Assembly: GCA_937926175.1 (NCBI GenBank)
Contig: CALANV010000020.1
Coordinates: 1 to 64,000 of the forward strand
DNA length: 64,000 nucleotides
Origin: an uncultured Rhodospirillales bacterium
GTDB taxonomy: Bacteria; Pseudomonadota; Alphaproteobacteria; CACIAM-22H2
Reading direction: 5' to 3'
The translations under genes and the position numbers were made by a program. The notes beneath the pieces are model-generated. The model did not search any database and was not told where the DNA came from. It was given only the letters and a program-made list of their open reading frames with translations. Each line of letters opens with the position of its first letter. The stretch's first letter is position 1. Positions 50,591 to 60,581 of this stretch are shown in pieces.

Positions 50591-53262
50591 TCGGCGGCGT
50601 CGCGTTCCCGGGCCGAGTCGAGGCCGAAGGCGTAGGTGAAGTTGCCGTTGATGTCGAGCCCGATATGGACCTTGTCGAAGCGTTCGGCGCGGGCCATGCG
50701 GTCGAGAACCTCGGCAGAGAGTTCCGGCAGAAGGCTGTTCGTCAGGATGTGATCGATATTGCGCGCACCGGTATCCGCCTCGGTGCAGCGGTCGGCGACG
50801 AGGTCGACGATCTCGTCGTCATAGCTGAGTTCGGCCCGGTGCTGCTCCCAGAACCGCTTCTGGATCTTCTCCAGTTTCAGGCGGACGATGGACCGGATCT
50901 GGTCGTCGCCGAGCGGCAGGTACGGCACCACGACCAGACGGCCGAGGAACGCGGCCCGGAAGTGACGCAGCAGCTCAGGCCAGATCGCCTGCACGAGCTC
51001 GTCGGCCGGCACGTCGCGGCGGCGTTCGCACAGCCGCATGATGGTGTCCGAGCCGACATTCGAGGTCAGAAGAATCATCGTGTTCTTGAAATCGACCTCC
51101 TGCCCCTCGCCGTCCTCGAGCACGCCTTTGTCGAACACCTGATAGAAGAGCTCGAGCACGTCGGGATGCGCCTTCTCGACCTCGTCCAGCAGAACGACCG
51201 AATAGGGATTGCGCCGCACCGCCTCGGTCAGCACGCCGCCCTGACCGTAACCGACATATCCGGGCGGGGCGCCTTTGAGGCCCGATACGGAGTGGGCCTC
51301 CTGGTATTCCGACATGTTGATCGTGACCATGTTGCGCTCGCCACCGTACAGCAGGTCGGCAAGGCTGATGGCCGTTTCGGTCTTGCCGACGCCGCTGGGT
51401 CCGACCAGCAGGAAGACGCCGGCCGGCTTGCCGGGTTCGTCGAGATGAGCTCGGAACGTCCGCACGCGTCGCGCGATCGTCTCGAGCGCGGCCGGCTGGC
51501 CGACCACCCGCCGCTCGAGCTCGTCCTTGAGCCTGAGGATCATCGCGATCTCGTCGCTCATGATCTTGCCGACCGGAATGCCGGTCCAGCCCGACACGAC
51601 GTCGGCAACGACGCGCTTGTCGACGGACAAGGGCACCATGGGCTGATCGCCCTGAAGTTCGTCCAGCGCAAGGCGCAGCGAGTCGAGTTCGACGCGCAGG
51701 CGTTCGCGCTCAACCTCGTCGGCGGGTCCCTTGCCGAGCGCCTCGAGACGCCGTTCGACGTCACGGATCTTCTGCAGGGTGCTCACCTCGACCTGCCAGC
51801 GTGCCTCGAGCTGGCGGCGGAGATCGTCGAGCTTCCACCACTCGTCGGTCAGCTCCTCGATCCGCAGACCGTGGTCGATGCCCAGCTGCTGCTCGCGCTT
51901 GAGCGTGTTGATTTCCTCCTGGACGCTTTCGGCCCGCCGGATGGCGTCCTCGAGCGCGGCCGGCATCGAATGCTGGGCGATGGCGACGCGCGCGCTGGCG
52001 GTATCGAGCACGCCGATCGCCTTGTCGGGAAGCTGCCGGCCGGTAATGTAGCGGTGCGACAGCGCAACGGCCTCGCGGATCGCCTCGTCCATGATACGGA
52101 CGCCGTGATGCCGTTCCAGCTTCGGCACGAGGCCGCGCAGCATCTCCACCGCCGTGTCCTCGTCCGGTTCGTCGACCTTGACGACCTGGAACCGCCGGGC
52201 GAGCGCCGGGTCCTTCTCGAAATACTTCTTGTATTCCGCCCACGTCGTCGCCGCGATGGTCCGGAGTTCGCCGCGCGCGAGCGCAGGCTTCAGCAGGTTT
52301 GCCGCATCGTTCTGTCCCGCCTGCCCACCGGCGCCGATCAGGGTGTGCGCCTCGTCGATGAACAGGATGATCGGTCGCGCCGAGGCCTTGACCTCGGCGA
52401 TCACCGACTTGAGCCGGTTCTCGAACTCGCCCCGCATGCCGGCCCCGGCCTGAAGCAGACCGAGGTCGAGTATGCGGACGGAAACGCCCTGCAGGGGCGG
52501 CGGAACGCGATTGGCGGCGATCTGGTTTGCGAAGCCTTCGACGATGGCCGTCTTGCCGACGCCGGCCTCGCCGACCAGGATCGGATTGTTCTGACGGCGG
52601 CGCATCAGAATGTCGACGATCTGCCGGATTTCGCCGTCACGCCCCTTGATCGGGTCGATCTTGCCGGCTCTTGCATCGGCAGTGAGATCGATCGTGTAGG
52701 CATCGAGCGCCGGCGTCTTGGAATCGCCCGGCGACGATCGTGCAGGATCGCCGACCGGTGCCGTCGCCGACGGCGCGGCGCCGGCCCGCCCCTCCGGCGA
52801 CTCCTTGAGAAGCGCCGGGAGATCCTCCTGCAGGCGTGTGCGCGGAAGCTTCATCAGGCTCGGTGCCGACTCGTAGACGAGTCCGCGCAGGGCGTCGTTG
52901 TCGAGCAGCGCACGCAGCACCGTGCCCGATCGGATGTGGGGCAACTTGAGCTCGAGGCTCGAGATCACCCACGCGTCCTGCAGCATCTGCGGGACCTGGG
53001 GTGACAGCGTCGGCGTACGGCTGTTGCCGCGCTTCAGCTTGTCGATCGCTGCCGTGAGCTGGCGAATGATGTCGGCCGCCGGCACCTCGTAATAGCGCAG
53101 GATGATCGCAATGTCGGTATCGGGCGCTTCCACCAGCTTGAGCAGGAGGTGCTCGATCTCGACGTTGAAGTTGGTCTGCGCCACGCAAAGCTCGGCGCCC
53201 TTCTCGAGGGCCCGCTTGCAGACCGGATTGAGCTTTTCGATCAGTGTCTTGATGTCGCTCAT
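50587..53262 (-). CDS. tssH: T6SS sheath-recycling ATPase ClpV
   Basis: An 891-residue Clp/Hsp100 ATPase. The N-terminal ClpV domain (residues 1 to about 155) is followed by AAA1 with Walker A GEAGVGKT at 231-238, a middle coiled coil (about 435-535) and AAA2 with Walker A GPSGVGKT at 621-628 and the pore loop GYVGYGQGG. It disassembles the contracted TssB/TssC sheath. It starts 38 nt after tssG ends. Complete, no missing motif. Confidence 0.96.
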   Translation of the reverse strand: MSDIKTLIEKLNPVCKRALEKGAELCVAQTNFNVEIEHLLLKLVEAPDTDIAIILRYYEVPAADIIRQLTAAIDKLKRGNSRTPTLSPQVPQMLQDAWVISSLELKLPHIRSGTVLRALLDNDALRGLVYESAPSLMKLPRTRLQEDLPALLKESPEGRAGAAPSATAPVGDPARSSPGDSKTPALDAYTIDLTADARAGKIDPIKGRDGEIRQIVDILMRRRQNNPILVGEAGVGKTAIVEGFANQIAANRVPPPLQGVSVRILDLGLLQAGAGMRGEFENRLKSVIAEVKASARPIILFIDEAHTLIGAGGQAGQNDAANLLKPALARGELRTIAATTWAEYKKYFEKDPALARRFQVVKVDEPDEDTAVEMLRGLVPKLERHHGVRIMDEAIREAVALSHRYITGRQLPDKAIGVLDTASARVAIAQHSMPAALEDAIRRAESVQEEINTLKREQQLGIDHGLRIEELTDEWWKLDDLRRQLEARWQVEVSTLQKIRDVERRLEALGKGPADEVERERLRVELDSLRLALDELQGDQPMVPLSVDKRVVADVVSGWTGIPVGKIMSDEIAMILRLKDELERRVVGQPAALETIARRVRTFRAHLDEPGKPAGVFLLVGPSGVGKTETAISLADLLYGGERNMVTINMSEYQEAHSVSGLKGAPPGYVGYGQGGVLTEAVRRNPYSVVLLDEVEKAHPDVLELFYQVFDKGVLEDGEGQEVDFKNTMILLTSNVGSDTIMRLCERRRDVPADELVQAIWPELLRHFRAAFLGRLVVVPYLPLGDDQIRSIVRLKLEKIQKRFWEQHRAELSYDDEIVDLVADRCTEADTGARNIDHILTNSLLPELSAEVLDRMARAERFDKVHIGLDINGNFTYAFGLDSARERDAAE

Positions 53263-53300
53263 GCCGGCTCCCCCCGGTCATTCAGGATATGTCGTGCATG

Positions 53301-54323
53301 TCAGGTGCGCCATGCGAGCCGCACCTGACGATCGTCGGCGGTGGCCGGCGTGGCCCTGAGCCATGACGTCCAACCGAGGCGTGGGCCGTCCGTACCGCTC
53401 AAGCGCAAGGTCGGCACCTCGCGGGCCGCGACGCAGAGGCGCACGTCGACGTCGAGTTCGCGTCGCGTGAAGAACTCGACCAGTGCCCTCAACCGGTCAT
53501 GCGCCCGGCCGATCGGAAGAAAATCGCGCAGCTGACGCAGCGTCAGCGGCCCGAGTTCGATCTCGATGCGGCCATGCTGATCCCAGACGCGGCGACCGAG
53601 AACCGCGGTCCCCCCCAGGCGTTGATTGCGGCCGAAGCGGCCCAGCACCGTGATCTGGTCGTCGGCAAGCACCCGCCAGCACCCGACAAACTGACGGATC
53701 CTGACGGGCACGCCGAAGTGATCGGCCAGTATGACCTGAAGCGCGTGCGCACTGCGCCGGCCGTCGCTCAACAGGCCGGCATAGCGCAGCAGCGCACCAT
53801 CGTGGATCGCCAGACGGTTGCACAGGCCCCGCGTCCCCATGCCAATGGCCGCGAAGAGATACGACCCGAACGACGTTGCCCAGGGCGGATCCAGCCCGAG
53901 CGTCGGCAGGTGCTGACGTTTCGCCCGGACCATGAGCGAAACCAGCCGGTGGTTGAATATGTCGAGGAATGCGCCGAACGCGCGATTGCCGCGCCGCGTT
54001 TCCTCGACGAGACGTTCCGTGAACGGCGTCGGCAGCGGGCCCAAGGCGCCGGCGAGCCCCATGAAGTTGACGACGACCGTCGACGGTTCGCCGGTGGATT
54101 TCGGCGGCTCGACGGCCGCGACCTCGCTGGCCGGAAATCCGTAACCGACGGCTGAACGGAAGCGCACGGCCTCGGCATCGGGCCGCGCGGTCGTACCGAC
54201 CGGTGGTGCCTCCGGACGCATCTGCTCGAGATGCCGAACGGCACGGAACAGGTCGAATCGAAACGGCTCGGCAAAGAGCCAGTCGATTACAGAACGTGCT
54301 GTTCGCCAGATAGAGGTTGCCAC
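53301..54323 (-). CDS. tssG: T6SS baseplate protein TssG
   Basis: A 340-residue baseplate wedge protein (ImpH/VasB). The N-terminal block FAEPFRFDLFRAVRHLEQM, VVVNFMGLAGALGPLPTPFTERLVEE and GLLSDGRRSAHALQVILADHFGVPVRIRQFVG are diagnostic. The likely start is the GTG at 54323, overlapping tssF by 37 nt; a TTG at 54332 is the alternative. It forms the wedge with TssE, TssF and TssK. Confidence 0.93.
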   Translation of the reverse strand: MATSIWRTARSVIDWLFAEPFRFDLFRAVRHLEQMRPEAPPVGTTARPDAEAVRFRSAVGYGFPASEVAAVEPPKSTGEPSTVVVNFMGLAGALGPLPTPFTERLVEETRRGNRAFGAFLDIFNHRLVSLMVRAKRQHLPTLGLDPPWATSFGSYLFAAIGMGTRGLCNRLAIHDGALLRYAGLLSDGRRSAHALQVILADHFGVPVRIRQFVGCWRVLADDQITVLGRFGRNQRLGGTAVLGRRVWDQHGRIEIELGPLTLRQLRDFLPIGRAHDRLRALVEFFTRRELDVDVRLCVAAREVPTLRLSGTDGPRLGWTSWLRATPATADDRQVRLAWRT

Positions 54324-56098
54324 CGGTACCAAACCCCTTCGCGGCCGACGCGCGCGACCGCCAGTTGCGTGAAGCTGTTGATCGAGGTGTACAGGGAAAA
54401 GAATCGATTCAGGACGGCCGCGAACAGAAATGCGCTCGAGCCGACGAAGTGGCGGTCGTCAATCGTCAGCGTGATTTCGGTTCCGCGGATAAAGCCCCGC
54501 CACGCATCTGCGCCGGTCCGACGTACGACCTTCCGGGTCTGCATGTCGCGCAGTCCGGCGATCTGCTGCTCGACCGCACGTTCGTCGAGCCAGTCGTAAA
54601 GCTTGAGAATCTCCTTGAGGGCGACGAGCGATTCGCTACCGCTGCCGATCGACAGGTGGTTGAGCGACAGGTGCGAGATCAGCCGCCACAGCGTCTTGCC
54701 CTGCAACGGCGGCGTGATCGGCGCCGATGGCTTGCCGAGGATGTGGATCCGCGAGGCCGGGACGTCCTCCTCGATCGACAGCAACGCCGCCGCCGGCAAC
54801 GATTGCGCCAAATCGCGGTTCGTGCAGAGGAGATGAGCAAATGCCACCTGCGTCGGCGGCATCCTCGGCGTGAAATCCAGGTCGGTAAAGGAGATAAAGG
54901 TTTCCGTACCGGGCAGATCGCGCCGTTCCGAGTAGCGGCGCCGCAAGAACCAGAAGGCCCGGCTGTCCTCGCCGCCGTGATGTGCAAATGAAAAGAACGG
55001 CGCAATCGTGCGTGTTTCGTCCCTGACGTCCGACGTCATCGACACACGTACGACCGAATGCACCTCGTGCCACCGCTCCTGGCGCTGGTCGGGAATGAGG
55101 CGGTATTCGGTCCTGGTCTCGTCGATCCTGATCGGTTCGCTAGTCCGCGGAAACAGATTGATGACCGGCGTGCAGCCCAACCGAAAGTTTTCGGCCGAGG
55201 CGACGACGCGACCGCTCGGATTGCGTTCGAGCAGGACGATGATGTCGAACCAGCGCCCCGCATCGAGACCGCGCAGCCCCTCGACATCGAAGAACAGGAA
55301 CTTCTCCGGAAACGCGAAGTACTCCTGCAACAGGCGATAGCCCTGGTGCGATTCCGCCGGGTACGGAAGGACCGCCTCGTCGACGTCGAAGCCGACGGGA
55401 CGGATCGCTTCGGGGCCGAGCCGCACGGGCGCCGACCGGCGATCGCTGCGGACGGCGACCCCGCGGCAATGCAGGAACAGAAGCTCGTAGAGTTGATAAA
55501 CCGTATTGCGCTCGCCATCGAGGTGAAAGCGCAGGCGGTCGACTCCAAGCTCGGCGATCTCGCCCTCCGGCGCCATCAACTCGATCCGAAGCCGCAGCAC
55601 GCCGGCGACCGTATGCTCGGAGTCGAGAAAGTCGTGCAGATCGGTCGGCTCCAATGCCGCATCGGCCACGTGCAAGGGCCACAACGTCACCGGATAAGCG
55701 GTTCGAAAGGTACAGGTCGCACCCTGGTTGGAATTGGCATGGAGCTGCGTATGCCGCGCGATCGGATAGCCGCCGATCAGCTTGCCCTGCCCGGGGTCCA
55801 CCTCGAACCGGGCAATCGCCATGGCCGGCACCGGTGCTGCGAACTGCGGATAGAGCGCCTGAAGCAGTGCTGCGGGAATCTCGGAAAAATCGCGATCCAG
55901 GTTGTACTGAATGCGCCCCGTAAGAAATGCGAACGCCTCGATTAGCCGCTCGACATGCGGATCGGCCGATTCCTCGCCGTCGAGCTCCAGTCGTGCGGCG
56001 ATCTTCGGATAATCCCGCGCGAAACCTGCCCCCATTGCGCGCAGATAGGCGAGTTCCCGCTGAAAATAGCCAAGAAGTTCGGCGCGTTCGTCGGCCAT
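54287..56098 (-). CDS. tssF: T6SS baseplate protein TssF
   Basis: A 603-residue protein (ImpG/VasA). It starts with the family signature LLGYFQRELAYLRAMGAGFARDYPKIAARLEL, then DPHVERLIEAFAFLTGRIQYNLD, and includes PLQGKTLWRLISHLSLNHLSI near the C-terminus. Full length. It lies 11 nt after tssE and overlaps tssG. Confidence 0.96.
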   Translation of the reverse strand: MADERAELLGYFQRELAYLRAMGAGFARDYPKIAARLELDGEESADPHVERLIEAFAFLTGRIQYNLDRDFSEIPAALLQALYPQFAAPVPAMAIARFEVDPGQGKLIGGYPIARHTQLHANSNQGATCTFRTAYPVTLWPLHVADAALEPTDLHDFLDSEHTVAGVLRLRIELMAPEGEIAELGVDRLRFHLDGERNTVYQLYELLFLHCRGVAVRSDRRSAPVRLGPEAIRPVGFDVDEAVLPYPAESHQGYRLLQEYFAFPEKFLFFDVEGLRGLDAGRWFDIIVLLERNPSGRVVASAENFRLGCTPVINLFPRTSEPIRIDETRTEYRLIPDQRQERWHEVHSVVRVSMTSDVRDETRTIAPFFSFAHHGGEDSRAFWFLRRRYSERRDLPGTETFISFTDLDFTPRMPPTQVAFAHLLCTNRDLAQSLPAAALLSIEEDVPASRIHILGKPSAPITPPLQGKTLWRLISHLSLNHLSIGSGSESLVALKEILKLYDWLDERAVEQQIAGLRDMQTRKVVRRTGADAWRGFIRGTEITLTIDDRHFVGSSAFLFAAVLNRFFSLYTSINSFTQLAVARVGREGVWYRWQPLSGEQHVL

Positions 56099-56109
56099 CG
56101 CCTACCGCT

Positions 56110-56583
56110 TCATGCCGTACCGATGCGATCGCCCTGCGCCTCGATCGCGACGGAAAAGGAAATTGGTTCGCGAATCGACCCCATGATCAGGGCGCCGTGA
56201 ACCTGGACCAGCATTCGCTGGTGCCGGCCGACAAAATGCTCGATCGTCACCTCCGGGTCCGCGATGCGCGGTTCGAAGACGGCGAGCGTATTGCGCAGCA
56301 TGCGGCGCAGGGCCTGCTCGCTGTCGTCGTTGCCCGGCGAATAATAGGAAAGATCCGGGATCCCATAATCGATGATCGACCGCTCCCGCCGTTCGAGTTC
56401 CGGTGCCGGAATCGGACAGCGGGTGTTGAAGAGCTGGGTTACCTCGCGCCGCACGGATTCGAGCAACTCCGCGCGGCTGTAGGTACGAAAAGGCCGCGCC
56501 TCGCGCGGCTCCCTGGGTTCGGCATCGGACAGGCGGTCGAAAAGCAGCGCGCGCGCCACATTCTCGCCACCTGTCCGCGCCAT
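56110..56583 (-). CDS. tssE: T6SS baseplate protein TssE (gp25-like)
   Basis: A 157-residue gp25-like wedge protein. The C-terminal IraD/gp25 core includes YGIPDLSYYSPGNDDSEQALRRMLRNTLAVFEPRI; the sheath-contact glutamate-Arg region (FEPRI) is conserved. It starts 6 nt after the hcp stop, so hcp and tssE share a transcript. Confidence 0.92.
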   Translation of the reverse strand: MARTGGENVARALLFDRLSDAEPREPREARPFRTYSRAELLESVRREVTQLFNTRCPIPAPELERRERSIIDYGIPDLSYYSPGNDDSEQALRRMLRNTLAVFEPRIADPEVTIEHFVGRHQRMLVQVHGALIMGSIREPISFSVAIEAQGDRIGTA

Positions 56584-56589
56584 GCCCCG

Positions 56590-57090
56590 TTATTCCACCT
56601 TCTGCAGAATGAGATCGTGCTTGATCGGCTGGGCGCCTTCGCCGGTGCCGTCCGTTTCCTTCTGCGGAATGTAATTGTACTGGACGCTGCCGTAGTCGAG
56701 CGCGATGTTCTCCACCGGCAAGTCGCCTATACCGCCCGAGATGGAGTAGTTGGAAATGATCACCTTCTCCATGATGATCTGGAGATACTTCACGCCCTGC
56801 TTTTCGCCGCTGGCGCGATAGCACGTGAACGTCGCCTTGTCGATGTGCTTGCCCGACCAGCACATCTTCAGGATGTCGTCGGTCGACGAGTCGATGTACT
56901 TCGTGAATAAGAAATTCGAGTGGTTCGCCTGCTCGACCGTGCCGCCGCCGGCCGACACACGGATCGGAGAGGTGGGCTGAGAGAAACCGTGGCTCCAGCT
57001 CAGTACCGCGATCTCGTCCTTGTGCGTTTCGTCGGTGCTTTCGCCCTTCAGCTCCGGCCCCTCGAACTTGATGAACATGTTAGTTGCCAT
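56590..57090 (-). CDS. tssD: T6SS tube protein Hcp
   Basis: A 166-residue Hcp, the hexameric inner-tube protein that is also secreted. It starts NMFIKFEGPELKGESTDETHKDEI and has the typical AGGGTVEQANHSNFLFTKYIDSSTDDILKMC block. It is a single-domain Hcp with no effector extension. AAGGGGGA precedes the ATG. The 57-nt gap after tssC and strong ribosome site suggest high translation. Confidence 0.95.
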   Translation of the reverse strand: MATNMFIKFEGPELKGESTDETHKDEIAVLSWSHGFSQPTSPIRVSAGGGTVEQANHSNFLFTKYIDSSTDDILKMCWSGKHIDKATFTCYRASGEKQGVKYLQIIMEKVIISNYSISGGIGDLPVENIALDYGSVQYNYIPQKETDGTGEGAQPIKHDLILQKVE

Positions 57091-57147
57091 GAGATCCCCC
57101 TTTGGCGCGTTTCGTCATGATCTTTCGAGTTGTCACCGGACGGCCGC

Positions 57148-58629
57148 TCAGGCGGCCGCCGGCGGCGGGAGTTCGGCAACGAGCCGGAGCGATGCCGTGA
57201 GCTCTTCCAGCTGGAAATGCGGCCGGAGGAACACGGTTGCCCGATAGCTGCCGGGCTTGCCAGGCACTTCGAAGACGTCGACGCGGGCCTCGCGCAGCGG
57301 GAACTGCGCCTTGATCGACTGGCCGGCGTCATCCTTGCCGAGCACATACTGCATGATCCACGTGTTCAGGTACGTGGACACGTTCTCGCGCGACATGAAG
57401 CTGCCGACCATGTCACGCATCATGGCCTTGATGTAGTGCGCGAAACGGCACGCGGCGAGGACGTACGGCAGACGCGCCGACAGGTTGGCGTTCGCCGTCG
57501 CGGCATCCGTGATGTACTGCTTCGGCTTGTTGGTCGTCTGACCGCCAAAGAAGCAGGCGTAATCCGTTCCCTTGCAATGGACGAGTGCGATGAAGCCGAG
57601 ATCGGACAGCTCCTTTTCACGCCGGTCGGTGATGGCGATCTCGGTCGGGCATTTCAGCGCAATATCGCCCTCGTCGGTACGGAAGGTATGGGTCGGGAGA
57701 CCGGTGACGAGGCCACCGCCCTCGACACCGCGGATCGCAGCCGTCCACTTGTACAGCGCAAAGGCGTTGGTGATGCGCTGCCCCAGCGCATAGGCCGGAT
57801 TGCCCCACAGATACTTGGAGTGATCGCGGCCATCCGTATCCTCGACGAAGTTGAATTCCTCGACGGGCTTGGTGTCGGGCCCATAGGGAAGCCGCATCAG
57901 GATTCGCGGCAGCGTGAGCGCAACGTAACGGCTGTCCTCGCTCTCGCGGAAGGAACGCCACTTGATGAGCTCCGCGCTCTCGAAGATCTTGGCCAGATCG
58001 CGCGGAGCCCCCAGATCGGTAAAGCTATCAAGGTCGAACATCCGCGGGCTGGCGGCCGCGATGAACGGCGCGTGCGCGGCGGCTGCAACCTGCGAGATCT
58101 TCTCAAGGAACGCGATGTCCTGCGGATGGCGGCCGAACGCGAAGTCACCGATGAGCAGACCGTACGGCGTACCGCCGAACGTGCCGTACTCTTCCTCGTA
58201 GATCTTCTTGAACAGCTGGCTCTGATCGAACTCGACCGCCTTCTCAAGGTCCTTCTGCAGCTCGGCACGGCTGGCGTTCAGCACGCGGATCTTCAGCATC
58301 GGCCCGGTCTCGGTATTCATGACCAGGTAGTGCAGCCCGCGCCATGAGGCCTCAAGCCGCTGCAGCTCCTCGGCATGCAGGATCTCGTTGAGCTGGGCAC
58401 TGATGAGATCATCGATCTGCGCGATGCGATTGTTGATCGAGGCGACGACATCGCCGCTGACCGTCGTGCCCTCGGCGAGGACCTGATTGACGAACTCGCT
58501 GATCATGTCGCGCGCGTAGTCCTTCTGACTCTCGTCGCGCGCCATGCCGCCATTGATGATGATCTGATCTAGCACCGACAGATTCTCGGCCGTGCCCGCG
58601 TTCGCCTCACCCTGGGTTTCTGTAGCCAT
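57148..58629 (-). CDS. tssC: T6SS sheath large subunit TssC
   Basis: A 493-residue sheath protein (VipB/ImpC). Diagnostic blocks are LEASWRGLHYLVMNTETGPMLKIRVLN, GTPYGLLIGDFAFG, FIAAASPRMF, LPYGPDT and the C-terminal AQFPLREARVDVFEVPGKPGSYRATVFLRPHFQLEELTASLRLVAELP. The ATG at 58629 follows GGGGGGC. It follows tssB by 41 nt and assembles with it. Confidence 0.96.
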   Translation of the reverse strand: MATETQGEANAGTAENLSVLDQIIINGGMARDESQKDYARDMISEFVNQVLAEGTTVSGDVVASINNRIAQIDDLISAQLNEILHAEELQRLEASWRGLHYLVMNTETGPMLKIRVLNASRAELQKDLEKAVEFDQSQLFKKIYEEEYGTFGGTPYGLLIGDFAFGRHPQDIAFLEKISQVAAAAHAPFIAAASPRMFDLDSFTDLGAPRDLAKIFESAELIKWRSFRESEDSRYVALTLPRILMRLPYGPDTKPVEEFNFVEDTDGRDHSKYLWGNPAYALGQRITNAFALYKWTAAIRGVEGGGLVTGLPTHTFRTDEGDIALKCPTEIAITDRREKELSDLGFIALVHCKGTDYACFFGGQTTNKPKQYITDAATANANLSARLPYVLAACRFAHYIKAMMRDMVGSFMSRENVSTYLNTWIMQYVLGKDDAGQSIKAQFPLREARVDVFEVPGKPGSYRATVFLRPHFQLEELTASLRLVAELPPPAAA

Positions 58630-58670
58630 GTAAGCCCCCCACAAATTTCCGTGAAATGGCAGGTAACGCC

Positions 58671-59213
58671 TCAGGCGGCGTCGCCATCCTTGCCTTCGCC
58701 ATCCTTGCCGTCGCCCCTGGCGCTGGCCTGGAGGGCCTTCTTGAGCTCTTCCTGCTGGGCGGTGTTATCCACGACCTCGCGCAGCAAGGCATCGAGGCTG
58801 TCGTTGCCGTCAAGCTTCGCCAGCAGATCGCGAAGCCGCGAACGCGCTTCCAGCAGCTTGCGCAACGGTTCGACCTGCTTGACGATGTTGACGGGCTCGA
58901 AATCCTCCATCGAGCGGAAGTTCAGCTCGATGTTGAGCTTGGTTCCATCGTTTGCAAGCTTGTTCTCGACCTGGAACGCGACGCGAGGCTTCGCCGCGTA
59001 CATGACGTCGTTGAAGTTGTCGCGATCGATCTCGACGAACTTGCGCTGCTTCAACGGCGGCAGTGGTTCGGCCGGTTTCCCCGACAGATCCGCCATGACG
59101 CCGACGACGAAAGGCAGTTCCTTCTTCTGGATCGCCCCGCCCGTTTCAACGTCATAGGTGATCTGGACCCGCGGCGGACGTACGCGGTCCAGCTTGTGTT
59201 GAATACTCTCCAT
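58671..59213 (-). CDS. tssB: T6SS sheath small subunit TssB
   Basis: A 180-residue sheath protein (VipA/ImpB). Signature segments are RPPRVQITYDVETGGAIQKKELPFVVGVMADLSG, RKFVEIDRDNFNDVM and LNIELNFRSMEDFEP. A Lys/Asp/Gly-rich tail ends the protein. GGGGGG lies before the ATG. A 227-bp non-coding gap with an AT-rich patch (59285-59320) separates it from tssA, so a second promoter is likely. Confidence 0.96.
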   Translation of the reverse strand: MESIQHKLDRVRPPRVQITYDVETGGAIQKKELPFVVGVMADLSGKPAEPLPPLKQRKFVEIDRDNFNDVMYAAKPRVAFQVENKLANDGTKLNIELNFRSMEDFEPVNIVKQVEPLRKLLEARSRLRDLLAKLDGNDSLDALLREVVDNTAQQEELKKALQASARGDGKDGEGKDGDAA

Positions 59214-59440
59214 GATCTACCCCCCTGTCGAGTTAATCGGCCGACGTGGATGCGCGCCGACACAATCAGGAATGTGTCAGCACTGACTTATACCTGATAA
59301 CTCCCAATAAAAAAAACTGATTCTCAATTGCACGCAGAGATGGTTGGTTAAACGTTTGCAAAACCATGACCGGCGCAGCATCTCCGCGTCCGCGCCGTCG
59401 CGTTCGACGCACGCGGATTCTCTCAACCAATGGCGGTAAA
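59214..59440 (-). promoter_or_regulatory. AT-rich gap before tssB, possible internal promoter
   Basis: The only long gap in the T6SS locus. It includes an A8 tract (T8 on the coding strand, about 59307-59315) and TATAAG-like sequence near 59288-59293 on the minus strand, unusual against the GC-rich background. I cannot define a proper -35/-10 pair; it may also be an H-NS/MucR-type binding patch. Confidence 0.35.
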
Positions 59441-60565
59441 TCATGAATTGTCTTTCAGCTGTACGCCCAAGATGTAGTAGACCTTCTCGATATCGCCGAG
59501 ATTGTGGATGAGTTCGGCCAGCAGATCGGCAAACGACATGTTGCCCCACTTCACGGCGCGGCGGATCAGATACGGGACCGGACTGTGGGGTTCCACCTGC
59601 ATCAGATAGTCGGCCACCGCGCTCAACACGGCGTAAGCCTGAGCCCGGTCGCGAATTCCAGCACTCGGATCGATCATGGATATGGTCGGCGGCGCCATCG
59701 CGGCCGGTGCCGGCACCGGACCTTCCTGCATGCTGTCACGAACTGACTGGCTCGGAGCCATCTGCGGTTCTCCCTTCTCTTCGGCGGCCGGCTGAATGAG
59801 ATGCTGAATGTTGCGGGCCGTTTCGATCAGCCCGCGAAAGCTGGGCGCATTCCTGCCGCAACGTTCGTCGAGCAGACCGACCAGGTGTTCCGCCTCGCCG
59901 GCCAGAAGTTCCGCCGTGCGGGCGCATTCCTTGCGCCATGACGCCGGAGTATCGTTCACGGCCATGCGGATCCGTTCTCTGGTCGGCTTGTCGGATTTCT
60001 TGAGCTGCTCGCGCAATGCGGGTTTTGCGGCAAGCATCTTCTCGAAATGGCCGGCATCCACCCAATCCGCCAGGCTGAACGTCTGCGCCTCTCTTACGCT
60101 CTCGCGCGTGATCGGCACCAATGCGATGGCAAGAGGAAGTTTCTCCTCGAGCCAGACGAGCGGTGCCAACCGGAATTCGATATCGCCATCCTCGATCCGA
60201 GGATGCACGTCGTCCCAGAAGTAGGTGACGAGCAGACTGACGACCTTGAGACCGTCGAGGGCGCCCTGCAAACCGCGCATATGCACAAGGGCCTCGGTCA
60301 GCCACGCTGCAAGCTGAAGGTCCTTGCTCTGCGACTGCAGGGCGTCGAGACACAGTGTTGCCACGCGCGTCCAGTCGGCACGCTTACGCTCCGTGACCCA
60401 CACGCCCTGGGGAAGATCAGGATCGTCGAAACGGCGCGCCTCGCTGATATCGTCGTAGATGCGCTCATAGCGCAGCGACGGACCGGCCGGCTCCGGGCCG
60501 GGAACCGGCCGCGCCAACGCGGCCCAGTCGAGCGAGGCTGGATCGATCGGACTCGCGGACATCAC
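59441..60565 (-). CDS. tssA: T6SS protein TssA
   Basis: A 374-residue ImpA-type protein. The N-terminal ImpA_N region contains GPSLRYERIYDDISEARRFDD, DWTRVATLCLDALQSQSKDLQLAAWLTEALVHMRGLQGALDGLKVV and DDVHPRIEDGDIEFRLAPLVWLEEKLP. The C-terminal part ends HSPVPYLIRRAVKWGNMSFADLLAELI, typical of TssA that cap or prime sheath polymerisation. Start codon GTG at 60565, with ATG as the next codon. Lies 16 nt after tssM. Confidence 0.94.
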   Translation of the reverse strand: MMSASPIDPASLDWAALARPVPGPEPAGPSLRYERIYDDISEARRFDDPDLPQGVWVTERKRADWTRVATLCLDALQSQSKDLQLAAWLTEALVHMRGLQGALDGLKVVSLLVTYFWDDVHPRIEDGDIEFRLAPLVWLEEKLPLAIALVPITRESVREAQTFSLADWVDAGHFEKMLAAKPALREQLKKSDKPTRERIRMAVNDTPASWRKECARTAELLAGEAEHLVGLLDERCGRNAPSFRGLIETARNIQHLIQPAAEEKGEPQMAPSQSVRDSMQEGPVPAPAAMAPPTISMIDPSAGIRDRAQAYAVLSAVADYLMQVEPHSPVPYLIRRAVKWGNMSFADLLAELIHNLGDIEKVYYILGVQLKDNS

Positions 60566-60581
60566 GTCGGCTCGGCCTCTA